Shown here: piece by piece, positions 34,467-42,828 of the stretch
Layout of the letters: the number at the start of each line of letters is the position of its first letter
Numbering within the stretch: position 1 is the first letter of the stretch
DNA from: Clostridium sp. 'White wine YQ'
Lineage (GTDB): Bacteria; Bacillota; Clostridia; Clostridiales; Clostridiaceae
Reading direction: 5' to 3'
DNA length: 64,000 nucleotides
Assembly: GCF_028728205.1 (NCBI RefSeq)
Contig: NZ_JAQYUU010000001.1
Location: 1,844,082 to 1,908,081, forward strand
The notes under the pieces: generated by a model
The model's database searches: none
Told to the model about the DNA's origin: nothing
Seen by the model: only the letters and a program-made list of their open reading frames with translations
Program-made: the position numbers and the translations under genes

Positions 34467-35324
34467 CTAATCCCTATGTCCTTTAAAACTATCCATAGTC
34501 TTAGTTTGTTTTCCTGTTAAATCTACAGTATCAGGAGTTGTGCCATCTATGTTTGATAGTTGTAGATCAACATTAATAGCAATTGTATGAAGTTTTCCAG
34601 TTGCATCCTTACCAGAAATAATAAGTTTTCCTGATTGGCTTGTAATTATATCATTTTTATTGATATTTGCACTAGAATCAACACTCACTACTTTTACTTC
34701 ACTTTGTAGCTGAGGAAGTACATTCTTTAGGTCCTTTATATCACCTTTCTCATTGTTCTTAGCCATTGCAATTGAAGCCACTGCATTTACCAATGGTGTA
34801 ATTTGACTATCATTCAATTTTATTGTTACAGCTTTTGTTCCATCACCATTATCAGTTGTTGAAACTCCATCCTTCATATTTCCTACAAGAGTATCAACTA
34901 TTACTCCAACAGCTTGTACAACTTGTGGATTTTCTGCCTTATCTTCCTTTTGATATTTTTTGTCCCCAGAACCTGACACTGAATATACATCACTGTCACT
35001 TGTCTTTTCTACACGCTGACCATTTTGCAAATAGTTGCTTATAGTTTGAGTTTTGCCACTGGATGCTATAGTAGTTACACTACTCATAGCATTAGATCCT
35101 TCATTCTGCTTAAAAGTTTCAGTTACATTTAAAAGACTAGCATCATTATCTGTTACAGAAACTTTTACTGTAGCTGTTTCATTTTTTAATTCCTTTGTAC
35201 TTAAAACAGCCTTTTTATAAGTTTCATAACCTGATAATTGTGAAGCATTTACAACAACAGTTCCTAAAAGTAAGCTTCCTCCCAATACTAAACTTGCAAG
35301 CATTGTGAATTTTTTCTTTACCAT
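34467..35324 (-). CDS. Secreted protein of unknown function
   Basis: A 285-residue protein with a signal peptide (MVKKKFTMLASLVLGGSLLLGTVVVNA) followed by a mature part (SQLSGYETYKKAVLSTKELKNETATVKVSVTDN...) that alternates short strands and resembles LolA-like / DUF-type 'carrier' folds of Firmicute lipoprotein relatives, without a lipobox cysteine. No named family can be assigned. It is the first gene before an ABC-2 exporter and could be its partner. Confidence 0.75.
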   Translation of the reverse strand: MVKKKFTMLASLVLGGSLLLGTVVVNASQLSGYETYKKAVLSTKELKNETATVKVSVTDNDASLLNVTETFKQNEGSNAMSSVTTIASSGKTQTISNYLQNGQRVEKTSDSDVYSVSGSGDKKYQKEDKAENPQVVQAVGVIVDTLVGNMKDGVSTTDNGDGTKAVTIKLNDSQITPLVNAVASIAMAKNNEKGDIKDLKNVLPQLQSEVKVVSVDSSANINKNDIITSQSGKLIISGKDATGKLHTIAINVDLQLSNIDGTTPDTVDLTGKQTKTMDSFKGHRD

Positions 35325-35483
35325 ATTTTTTCCTCCATTTATTATTTATTTAAAAAGTTTTAAACTTTTTATCAAAGTTACTTGTTAAAGCATCTAATGA
35401 ATGTATCTCCTATTTTCTATTTTTATATTTTTAGATTAAAATCACATTAAAATATACTTAAAATTTAATTACTTATTTCAAAT

Positions 35484-35520
35484 AACCTTGAAATATTATA
35501 AATCCCTAAAGGGTAAAAAA
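35484..35520. repeat. 37-bp intergenic repeat, copy 2
   Basis: Matches 11948-11984 at 33 of 37 positions. Here the small stem reads CCC-TAAA-GGG, where copy 1 has TTC-TAAA-GAG. It abuts the corA terminator. The long partner arm seen beside copy 1 is missing. Confidence 0.6.
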
Positions 35521-35556
35521 ATACCGTATCATTCATTACTGAAAAATACGGTATCA
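35519..35556 (-). terminator. Terminator of the corA-like gene
   Basis: Stem ATACCGTAT/ATACGGTAT with a long T-run on the reverse strand. Confidence 0.8.
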
Positions 35557-35570
35557 CAAACTCTTTTAAC

Positions 35571-36557
35571 TTAAAACCATCTATCCTTTTTAACAAAGAA
35601 TAATATCCCTATAAATATTGTTGGAATAAATATCATTCCAAATACGATCCAAAAGGCCATAGCATAACTATGCATAGGAATTCCTTGTACATTCATTGAA
35701 AACAATCCGCTTACAAGGGTCATGGGTAATATTGCAACTTGTATAATAGTGAAGGTACGCATTAACCCATTCATTGTATGATTAGTCAATGACGCGAAAG
35801 TATTATCTGCTGATTCTATTACTTCTTTATAATTCTCAAGCATATCCCATATCTTTTCTATTTTATCTGTTATATCATCAAAGTATATATCCATATCCTT
35901 TGGCAAATATTTCTGAATAACCTTTTCCAATGTTAAAATAACTGGTCTTAATGGTTTTATAACACTTCTATAATTAATGATCTGCATCTTTGTTCTTGAT
36001 ATAACTTCAAGCATATCTTTAGAACGATTAGTAAATACTTGTCTGTTTATTTCATTAACAATATTGCCAATCTTGTCTAACATAGGGAAACAATAATCAA
36101 ACAGTGTTTTTATTATTTCATACAATAATAGTGCAGAACCTTTTCCCATATACTCACTTTGTGAAACTTCACTTGATTCACATTTTTGTGCTAGCTCTAC
36201 TAATGGCTTAAGTTCTCCTTCATGAAGTGTAACTAAATAATCATGTCCTATAAAAATATCTATTTCTTCAAAATCAAGTCTAAAATATTCTTTTTTATAT
36301 CTAGGAAGATGAAGCACAATAAAACTATAATCTTCATAGGAATCTACTTTTGGTCTTTGATGTTCAGTCATGCAATCCTCTAATAAAAGATCATGAAAGT
36401 CATACATCTCCTTAAGCATATTAATTTCATTGTTAGTAGGTTTTATGATATCTATCCATTTAAGTCCACCAAATTCTACTATCTTCACCTCTGTATTTAT
36501 GCTCTTAATGTTAATAGATTGTTGTTTTTTATCATTTTTGAATGGTAGTGTAAACAT
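35571..36557 (-). CDS. corA: CorA-like divalent cation transporter with SMN instead of GMN
   Basis: A 328-residue member of the CorA pentameric Mg2+ channel family. It has the large N-terminal cytoplasmic domain (DCMTEHQRPKVDSYEDYSFIVLHLP, IDIFIGHDYLVTLH), the long stalk helix (about 205-265) and two C-terminal TM helices, ending KKDRWF. The pore-mouth signature, normally YGMN, reads LFSMNV (about 283-288): Gly is replaced by Ser. The family mostly moves Mg2+, but Zn2+ or Co2+ cannot be excluded. Its mRNA leader holds a short open frame and RNA structures that pair with its ribosome binding site. Confidence 0.9.
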   Translation of the reverse strand: MFTLPFKNDKKQQSINIKSINTEVKIVEFGGLKWIDIIKPTNNEINMLKEMYDFHDLLLEDCMTEHQRPKVDSYEDYSFIVLHLPRYKKEYFRLDFEEIDIFIGHDYLVTLHEGELKPLVELAQKCESSEVSQSEYMGKGSALLLYEIIKTLFDYCFPMLDKIGNIVNEINRQVFTNRSKDMLEVISRTKMQIINYRSVIKPLRPVILTLEKVIQKYLPKDMDIYFDDITDKIEKIWDMLENYKEVIESADNTFASLTNHTMNGLMRTFTIIQVAILPMTLVSGLFSMNVQGIPMHSYAMAFWIVFGMIFIPTIFIGILFFVKKDRWF

Positions 36558-36565
36558 AGTAAGCT

Positions 36566-36623
36566 TCCTCCTTTTCTAAATGGAGGATATTAAGCTAACT
36601 ATACAGAGTGTATAATATCCCCC
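36566..36623 (-). promoter_or_regulatory. Mutually exclusive sequestor / anti-sequestor hairpins in the corA leader
   Basis: Three segments of the leader RNA compete. Segment 3, GGAGGA (36571-36566), is the corA ribosome binding site. Segment 2, AAUAUCCUCC (36591-36582), pairs with it through UCCUCC to hide it. Segment 1, GGGGGAUAUU (36623-36614), pairs with all ten bases of segment 2 (nine Watson-Crick, one G-U), which frees segment 3. Segment 1 lies within codons of the leader open frame and segment 2 begins four bases after its stop, so ribosome position on the leader decides which pair forms. A small AUACA-CUC-UGUAU hairpin between 1 and 2 stabilises the 1:2 form. Confidence 0.6.
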
Positions 36624-36681
36624 ACCTTTTTAGTTTTAACTCAAATATCGTGTCATTATTAGGTTCGGGACTATCTTCCAC
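36595..36681 (-). CDS. Putative 28-residue leader peptide of corA (ribosome-destabilising type)
   Basis: GTG 36681 stands 8 bases after GGCGG in AAAGGCGGTGAG, nearly a full anti-Shine-Dalgarno match. The product begins M-E-D-S-P-E-P-N-N-D and ends ILYTLYS, stopping at TAG 38 bases before the corA ATG. Acidic residues alternating with prolines at the N-terminus recall MgtL (MEPDPTP), whose start destabilises ribosomes when Mg2+ is low. The middle codons (KRWGIL) carry the RNA segment that pairs with the anti-ribosome-binding-site arm. The peptide and its regulatory role are inferred; the open frame, ribosome binding site and pairing are seen. Confidence 0.6.
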   Translation of the reverse strand: MEDSPEPNNDTIFELKLKRWGILYTLYS

Positions 36682-36727
36682 TCTACTCACCGCCTTTCAA
36701 AGCTTTTATTATATAATCAACTTTTAG

Positions 36728-36756
36728 ATTATAATAGTATTTATAAAAACAAACAA
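36728..36756 (-). promoter_or_regulatory. Promoter of the corA leader transcript
   Basis: On the reverse strand TTGTTT (36756-36751), 17-bp spacer and TATAAT (36733-36728). Transcription would start near 36721 and give a leader of about 165 bases before the corA start codon. Confidence 0.65.
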
Positions 36757-36953
36757 GTTAACATAGATTAAACACATTAACAATTTGGTCACACAAAATA
36801 TATTAATTTATGATAAATTTGTTATGTCTATATTTACCTTGAGGTTTTATATTTATACAAGTTTAAATTATTCTTGATTTAGAGCTATAATATATAATGC
36901 TTTAAATATTATATTTGCTACTTATCTCAAAGATATAATTAAAAAAATGTACA

Positions 36954-36993
36954 AAAATACCGTATTATTGATCTTGGAACAATACGGTATTGA
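36954..36993 (-). terminator. Terminator of the GNAT gene
   Basis: An 11-bp stem AATACCGTATT with its complement, flanked by A- and T-runs. Its stem core matches the corA terminator core ATACCGTAT. Confidence 0.8.
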
Positions 36994-37004
36994 AATTAAT
37001 TTTT

Positions 37005-37457
37005 CTATAAGTTTTTTTTCATACAAATGCTCTCTGTCATACCTATATATGGATCATAATTTTCAGTTATTGTATATCCACTTCTTTTATATAAATTAAT
37101 TGCTTCAATATGTTTTCTTCCTGTTTCTAAAATAGCATATTTATAGCCTTTACTACTTGATAATTCCTCTAAGCTATTAACTAATAATTTTGAAAATCCT
37201 TGTCCCCTAAAACTTTTTAGTACAAATATTCTTTTAAGCTCTGCAGTTTCAGTATTATATTCCTTAAAAGCCCCACAAGCTACAGGCTTTTTATCAACAT
37301 ATATAATTACAACATCATTTACATTATCAATCTTATTATGTTTATCATATTGATCTTGTATTTCTCCATTTCTTTCCCTAAGATCTTTATCCAATTCATT
37401 TATAAGCATAATGAAATCACTATTTTTACTATCAGTCTTAATAATTTCTAAATTCAT
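37005..37457 (-). CDS. GNAT-family N-acetyltransferase
   Basis: A 150-residue acetyltransferase with the acetyl-CoA-binding loop FVLKSFRGQGFSKLLVNSLEEL (R/Q-x-x-G-x-G/A) and the C-terminal strand KYAILETGRKHIEAINLYKRSGY, as in the wide GNAT fold. Substrate unknown. Upstream GGGAGG site before ATG. Confidence 0.88.
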   Translation of the reverse strand: MNLEIIKTDSKNSDFIMLINELDKDLRERNGEIQDQYDKHNKIDNVNDVVIIYVDKKPVACGAFKEYNTETAELKRIFVLKSFRGQGFSKLLVNSLEELSSSKGYKYAILETGRKHIEAINLYKRSGYTITENYDPYIGMTESICMKKNL

Positions 37458-37538
37458 TTTATACCTCCCTTACACTTGGTTCTCTCCTTCAGTCGTAATA
37501 GCCATGATAGCATATAATTATTATATGGCATAACATAG

Positions 37539-37568
37539 AAAACCACCACGCTTTACCGTGGTGGTTTT
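37539..37568 (-). terminator. Terminator of the VWA gene (shared hairpin 1)
   Basis: A 12-bp perfect GC-rich stem AAAACCACCACG with its complement, located after the VWA gene stop. Nearly the same hairpin, differing in the loop, ends rnpB at 49730-49759. Confidence 0.9.
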
Positions 37569-37581
37569 ATTTCTAACTAGT

Positions 37582-39615
37582 TTAATAATTTATTTTCGAT
37601 ATAACTTTATATAGGTCTGCAAAATTTAAAATTTTCCACTTTCCATCAGACTGTTTCTTAACTTCGTATTTTCCTTCCAATACCCTCATGTGTAATGGGT
37701 CATCATGATTTTGTACTTCATAGGTTTCTCTTGTGGTTACAATGCAGGTATCGGAGTCTTTAAATTCTTTGTTTATTATTTCAAGTGAAAGCAATTGTTC
37801 CTGTATATCATTCATTATATATGGTTTAACCTCTTTTTCAACGCCTCCACCAGGCACTAAATAGCTTTCTATATAAGAATAATCATGATTGTTAATTGCC
37901 TTAATATAATTTCTTAAATAATTTCCAATCAATCCTGATATCTCATCTGTATTGTTCAAATCTGATTGAGTTGAAATAAGCATTCTTGGAGTAAATGTGT
38001 AACTTGTTCCTCCACCTTCTTTACGGGTTTGAATATCTATTTTTAATGTTCTTTCATCAATCATATTATTTTTTTCCTGAGATTCGTATTCAATGAGATA
38101 CATTTCCTTGTTTTGTTTATAAATTTTCTGATATAGGTCTGACATATCTGATATATTGTTTATTTGCTTATATAACCCATTCGTACTCTTCGCTATATTC
38201 TCTAAATTTGAAGTGTCGAGTCCAGAACCTATACCTATTATAAATATAGGCACATTATATCTCTTTGCTACCTGAATTACTTCATCAGGTGTAACTTTAC
38301 TGAAGTTATCTTGTCCATCAGTAAATGCTACTACACATTTTGCGCCATTCTGCACAGCGGTATTATTAACTGCTGCAAAAAGAGCATCATACAATGCTGT
38401 AAGATTTTCAGTTTTAAGATTAGCTATTTGATTTTTTAAAAGTTCTTTTTTATCTGTAAATGGTGCACATGTACGAACTCCATTCGAAAATGCTGTTAGC
38501 TCAACTTCATCCTTTATATCAAATTGAACTTGATCCAAAAAATTAGTCATTATTACTTGAGCTTTCTGTAATGGACTACCAGTCATACTATCGCTTACAT
38601 CTGCTACTATATTAATATTTAGACTTTCTTGTTGATTTAATTGTGTTACTTTTTGAATTGTCTGCTTTATGAATTCATTCTTACCAGCATTTTTTTCTGA
38701 AATGTAGAAAAAACGAGGATCTAAATTATTAGGTACTTCTTTTGTATTTTTATCTTCTATTGATAAATATACCTTTATTTTGGGATAACTATTAAAATCG
38801 ATTTGATTAACGACTACATCATAATTATCATGATTAGTATTAATTGTTACAATTAGGTTATTCCAATCAGTTAATACCTTTTGGGCACTAATAAATTTGT
38901 TTTCTTTCTTATAAGATGTAACCTTATCCTCATAACCTTTTATTTTTTCAAGTTCCTCAGGATATGCCCTAGACGTATCTTTTGCTTTTGTTTCTTTAAG
39001 CATATTATCTATTATATTATTATTGTCCTTCTCTAATTTGGTTATAAAATTCTTAGTATCGGCTAATAATTCTTTTATTTTTTGATTGTTTTGTTCCTTT
39101 TTTTCAGTGTCTACTCTACTCTTTAGGGTATCATATTCTGACTTATAGTTATCTAATATATATTCATCACAAGAAGCCAATGTAGTCTCAATTTCTTTAA
39201 GCATAGATTTTGTATTCTTTAACATATTCGTTATAATAAATACACCCAGCAACACTATTGCGAATGCAGAGGCTGCTATTATTAATTTCTTATTGGGCAA
39301 CTTTTTTTGTTTGTTCAACTTGCTGTTACTGTTATTAATTTGAGTCTCAGAAGCAAATTCTAATTCATCACTCTTTTTAAATTCATCTATATTTTCTTTA
39401 CTATTAATTTCATTATCACTGTTATCAATATTGTAAGATTTCTCTTCTTTCTGACCTTCTGGCATTGTTAAATCTTCAGCATTTATAGTATTTTCTTCAG
39501 ATTTATCAACATACTCACTAACGATTTTCGGTTCATTTGGTGCTACAGGCTCTCCACAATTCGTGCAAAACTTTGCATTCGATTCCATTTCTTTTCCACA
39601 TTTTACACAGTACAA
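37582..39615 (-). CDS. Zinc-ribbon, membrane-anchored VWA-domain protein
   Basis: A 677-residue protein: N-terminal zinc ribbon (CVKCGKEMESNAKFCTNCG, two CxxC knuckles), an acidic linker, one TM helix (about 110-131), a coiled-coil-rich stretch, a von Willebrand A domain (about 330-500) with MIDAS residues DVSDS, Thr in ENLTALYDAL and Asp in FTDGQDN, and a C-terminal NTF2-like/DUF domain (about 560-675). The ribbon should be inside and the VWA domain outside. It probably binds a ligand through Mg2+; partner unknown. It is 67 bases after the second zinc-ribbon membrane gene. Confidence 0.85.
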   Translation of the reverse strand: MYCVKCGKEMESNAKFCTNCGEPVAPNEPKIVSEYVDKSEENTINAEDLTMPEGQKEEKSYNIDNSDNEINSKENIDEFKKSDELEFASETQINNSNSKLNKQKKLPNKKLIIAASAFAIVLLGVFIITNMLKNTKSMLKEIETTLASCDEYILDNYKSEYDTLKSRVDTEKKEQNNQKIKELLADTKNFITKLEKDNNNIIDNMLKETKAKDTSRAYPEELEKIKGYEDKVTSYKKENKFISAQKVLTDWNNLIVTINTNHDNYDVVVNQIDFNSYPKIKVYLSIEDKNTKEVPNNLDPRFFYISEKNAGKNEFIKQTIQKVTQLNQQESLNINIVADVSDSMTGSPLQKAQVIMTNFLDQVQFDIKDEVELTAFSNGVRTCAPFTDKKELLKNQIANLKTENLTALYDALFAAVNNTAVQNGAKCVVAFTDGQDNFSKVTPDEVIQVAKRYNVPIFIIGIGSGLDTSNLENIAKSTNGLYKQINNISDMSDLYQKIYKQNKEMYLIEYESQEKNNMIDERTLKIDIQTRKEGGGTSYTFTPRMLISTQSDLNNTDEISGLIGNYLRNYIKAINNHDYSYIESYLVPGGGVEKEVKPYIMNDIQEQLLSLEIINKEFKDSDTCIVTTRETYEVQNHDDPLHMRVLEGKYEVKKQSDGKWKILNFADLYKVISKINY

Positions 39616-39682
39616 AAAAATCCCCCCTATATTTTTAAACAGCTTATATATTAAATCTTTAGGATTTATTGTTTAAGTGCAC

Positions 39683-40342
39683 TTAATGAGGAATTTCACT
39701 CTCTAATTTTTTCAAAAAATAAAACTTATTAGCAAGCCCTCCCACTAATACAATAAAAGGTGTTGCCGTAAAAGAAAGTAAATTAGATACTAATCCGTAA
39801 CTTTCACTTTTTAAACTTGAATTTACTATCATTATCACAATAACAAATCCTGCTGATAATAAACTAACCGTTATCATTGCACGATTTCCCCATAACAAAC
39901 TACTCTTAAAATCCTTAATGAGCTTGTAGCAGTACACGCATAATAATAAAGAACCCAAAATAGCACCTACAAAAAAGAGAAAAGCAAAAAAATTAAAAGC
40001 TGATACAAAACTATTATGACTATCAAAGTTTTTAAATTGACTAGCTAAACTAAATATTCTATATAATGAAAAACTATTACTTTGTAAGCCTAAAAATGAT
40101 GCTTTTACCCAGCCCCCAAACATTAAAAATATCATTATTACAGAAGATCCAAGAGTAATATAAAAATCAACACTTTTATCTTTTGAAAGATTAATTGAAT
40201 CTAATACTGATTTGGTAACTTGAGTTACATTTGGTATATTTGAAGATTGATTTTGTATTGCTCCTGCCTCATTTTTTGTACCACACTCAGGACAAAATTT
40301 ATCATTCTCTAAAATTTCTTTACCACAATTTCTACAATACAT
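39683..40342 (-). CDS. Zinc-ribbon membrane protein
   Basis: A 219-residue protein: N-terminal zinc ribbon CRNCGKEILENDKFCPECG, a Ser/Asn linker, then four hydrophobic segments (about 60-80, 108-135, 150-170 and 185-205). It pairs with the VWA protein, also zinc-ribbon tagged, immediately downstream. Zinc-ribbon plus TM proteins of this sort recur in clostridial envelope clusters without known biochemical role. Confidence 0.8.
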   Translation of the reverse strand: MYCRNCGKEILENDKFCPECGTKNEAGAIQNQSSNIPNVTQVTKSVLDSINLSKDKSVDFYITLGSSVIMIFLMFGGWVKASFLGLQSNSFSLYRIFSLASQFKNFDSHNSFVSAFNFFAFLFFVGAILGSLLLCVYCYKLIKDFKSSLLWGNRAMITVSLLSAGFVIVIMIVNSSLKSESYGLVSNLLSFTATPFIVLVGGLANKFYFLKKLESEIPH

Positions 40343-40494
40343 TTTATTCCCCCTTTTAATTTAGAACAGCTACAAATAGTATATTTACATCATTTGTAAT
40401 TTGCTACAATAAAATCATAACGTCCAAAATATATTTCAGAAATGATTTCATTTTTTTGTATTAATTGCTCTAAAATTTCTATGGTACAAAAAAA

Positions 40495-40524
40495 CTAACA
40501 TCGTGTCATTGATTACGATGTTAG
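40495..40524 (-). terminator. Terminator of the DUF6273 lipoprotein gene
   Basis: A 10-bp stem CTAACATCGT/ACGATGTTAG with a T-run on the reverse strand. Confidence 0.8.
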
Positions 40525-40548
40525 CCAGAATTTTTTATTAAACATTTA

Positions 40549-41802
40549 CTAGTTTATTACATATGGGTCTTGTAAAGTTCCACTACCTGATTTAAAACTA
40601 CCCCCTTTCAAATTGAGGACTGGCAGAACACCACCTCTCCCATACCCTTCAAAGGAATTTCTAGGTCTAACTTCACTAACAACATTTGTTGATGAACTAC
40701 TAGTGTCTGGTCCAAATATTGACCATACCTGAACTGCACTTTTTTCAAAAGGTGTACGCGTCCAAAAATAGTTGTCACCATAGTCGATATTTTCATTTCT
40801 TTCAAGTATTATCGCTTGAGGGGTTGTTTTAATTTTACTATGAGAAGGAATAAATTTATTAGCTTCTTCCATAGATAATAAATATACCATATCACTTACA
40901 CCATCATGATTAACACTTTTTATTGAGTTTCTCTCAGCTTGTGTAAAATTAGTGAGAAACCCAGGCTCATCATCATACCAATAACCATATACTGCATTTT
41001 TTGTTGGAGGTTGTGTAGTATATTTCACCTTATCATCTAGACTGTTGAGCCATTCTCTAATATTAGAATTCTCCCATTTATTACTTCCCAAGCTCTTTGC
41101 TTCTATTGAAAGAAGATTATACTCTCCACTTTCAGCTGCATCATAAGCTTTCAGGCAAATCATGTGTTCAGCTACTAACATTAAACCATCGCTTTTATCT
41201 ACGCATTTCCAAACTATTGGCTGTCCCCTGTAGGTTCCAAACTTTACATAACTACCTATTAAAACTGTATCCTCTTGGGGATTTGCTGCACCTTCTGTTG
41301 GTTCTTCAGAAACTAAATTCGCATTGTCTTCATCCATTATTTGCTCGAAATTACTTAAAAAATATTTACCACCAATATTTTTTATGGTTAAGTTTAATAT
41401 AATTTTCCCATCAGAAGAGTTTGCACTTACATATCCTTCTTTTTCGTGAGGTTCAAAGGTAAAATTATTGATGTTATAGCTCTTAAAGTTAGGTGCAATA
41501 ATACTTACAAAACTATCTGGTGTGGCAGAAGTACCTTCTATCTTATCCAAATACTCCAGTGTCTCGCCATCAGCATTGATTAATGCATTTACAAACATTT
41601 TTGCACAACCAACTATAGTATCGTTTCCTTTTACTTCACTTATATCTGTTGATACACTAGTTGGTTTTTGTAAGTTTGTATCTTGTGTAGTATTTGAAGT
41701 ATCTACGTCACTTTTATCAGTATTATCTTTTCCGCAAGATAATAGAAATACAGATGAAAGCATTAGGATAAGAAGTAGTGAGAATGTTTTTTTTAATTTC
41801 AT
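40549..41802 (-). CDS. Lipoprotein with DUF6273-like domain
   Basis: A 417-residue lipoprotein (lipobox VFLLSC, Cys23), a Ser/Thr/Asp linker, a small N-terminal domain (about 55-160) and a C-terminal DUF6273 domain (about 175-415: GSYVKFGTYRGQPIVWKCVDKSDGLMLVAEHMICLKAYD, NSNIREWLN, YLLSMEEANKFI, YFWTRTPF, GVLPVLNL). This domain, related to formylglycine-generating/C-type-lectin-like folds, occurs on many clostridial surface proteins; ligand unknown. It lies in the envelope cluster between sortase and zinc-ribbon genes. Confidence 0.82.
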   Translation of the reverse strand: MKLKKTFSLLLILMLSSVFLLSCGKDNTDKSDVDTSNTTQDTNLQKPTSVSTDISEVKGNDTIVGCAKMFVNALINADGETLEYLDKIEGTSATPDSFVSIIAPNFKSYNINNFTFEPHEKEGYVSANSSDGKIILNLTIKNIGGKYFLSNFEQIMDEDNANLVSEEPTEGAANPQEDTVLIGSYVKFGTYRGQPIVWKCVDKSDGLMLVAEHMICLKAYDAAESGEYNLLSIEAKSLGSNKWENSNIREWLNSLDDKVKYTTQPPTKNAVYGYWYDDEPGFLTNFTQAERNSIKSVNHDGVSDMVYLLSMEEANKFIPSHSKIKTTPQAIILERNENIDYGDNYFWTRTPFEKSAVQVWSIFGPDTSSSSTNVVSEVRPRNSFEGYGRGGVLPVLNLKGGSFKSGSGTLQDPYVIN

Positions 41803-41980
41803 AAGAACCCCCTTGCTAAATTAATGCACTATTTTTTATTAACAAGCAGTTGTCCGTATATAACACCTCTATTTTAATACTTTACACAGTATGAATATTA
41901 CCAATTACCAGTTATTAGAACTCTCCGTAAAAGTCAAATTTTTAGTACCTTTAACAAACTCAAAAATATCATTAAAATAT

Positions 41981-42011
41981 CCCAGTAAGGTAATTATTCA
42001 GCCTTACTGGG
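41981..42011 (-). terminator. Terminator of the sortase gene
   Basis: A 10-bp stem CCCAGTAAGG/CCTTACTGGG one base past the sortase stop codon. Confidence 0.8.
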
Positions 42012-42012
42012 A

Positions 42013-42717
42013 TTAATATAAAAGTTTGGCATGCACTATAGTTCTTGCATTATTATATTCATAGCTACATGTTGCTAACGTAATAATATTGCTGTTTTTA
42101 TCCAGGTTAACTTCTTTTATATATAATGATCTTTCAGCTAATGCCTTTAAATATTTTAGGTATTCATCATCATCTTTAAAGCTTACTTTAAATACAGCCT
42201 CATTTGTTGGTACTACATATACAGAAAATACTTCGTATTTATATTCTTTGTTTCCTTTAATAATACTTATATAATTATCATTAAAAAATTTTTCATCTTT
42301 AAAGTTATTTATGTCTTCAAACATTGTTCCATTTTTCATATTATGTCCATAAATAATTATATTTTTATCTTCATTTATATTATTTCTATAATCCACAAAT
42401 ATTGTGCCGGATATACTATATTCTCCATTAAAGTTATGTTTTAGATAAAAGGTATTATTATCACCCTGAACAACTGGATAATTTACCTTGGTATTGCCTA
42501 TACTAATCCAAAACTTATAATCACTATTAATATTTAAAAGTTTCATTTCCTCCTGGTTGACTGTACTTTCTTCCTTAAAATCAGCAATATTAGGCTTATA
42601 CTTCTGAATTTCTAAATATACACTTTTATCTTTGTGATATAGATAACTTTTATATATTATTATTCCTAATGATACAGCAATAATTAAACTTAATATTAAT
42701 ATACTTAATTTTCTCAT
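42013..42717 (-). CDS. srtB: Class B sortase
   Basis: A 234-residue transpeptidase: N-terminal TM anchor (about 5-25), then the SrtB fold with the His in IIIYGHNMKNGTMF (about 120-133) and the catalytic Cys in ITLATCSYEYNNARTIVHAKL, the Arg following as usual. Class B enzymes anchor proteins carrying NPQTN, or in clostridia (S/N/P)(P/V)xTG, signals. The large surface protein gene directly upstream contains an internal SVKTG-hydrophobic-RKK segment and is a candidate substrate. Confidence 0.9.
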   Translation of the reverse strand: MRKLSILILSLIIAVSLGIIIYKSYLYHKDKSVYLEIQKYKPNIADFKEESTVNQEEMKLLNINSDYKFWISIGNTKVNYPVVQGDNNTFYLKHNFNGEYSISGTIFVDYRNNINEDKNIIIYGHNMKNGTMFEDINNFKDEKFFNDNYISIIKGNKEYKYEVFSVYVVPTNEAVFKVSFKDDDEYLKYLKALAERSLYIKEVNLDKNSNIITLATCSYEYNNARTIVHAKLLY

Positions 42718-42755
42718 AATATTTTCCCTTCAAAATACGATCCAAGTTAATGAAA

Positions 42756-42795
42756 AAGCTGATAAAAATATGTTATTTATAATTTTATCAGCTTT
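42756..42795 (-). terminator. Terminator of the giant surface-protein gene
   Basis: A 13-bp perfect stem AAAGCTGATAAAA with its complement. Confidence 0.75.
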
Positions 42796-42828
42796 ATTTT
42801 AGTTACTTATATTTTAAAGTCTCGCAAA

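Noticed and set aside
36557..36720. Classical Mg2+ (M-box/ykoK) riboswitch upstream of corA
   Set aside because: None of the conserved M-box blocks can be found, and the leader is shorter than that riboswitch. The open frame and hairpin competition explain the leader better.
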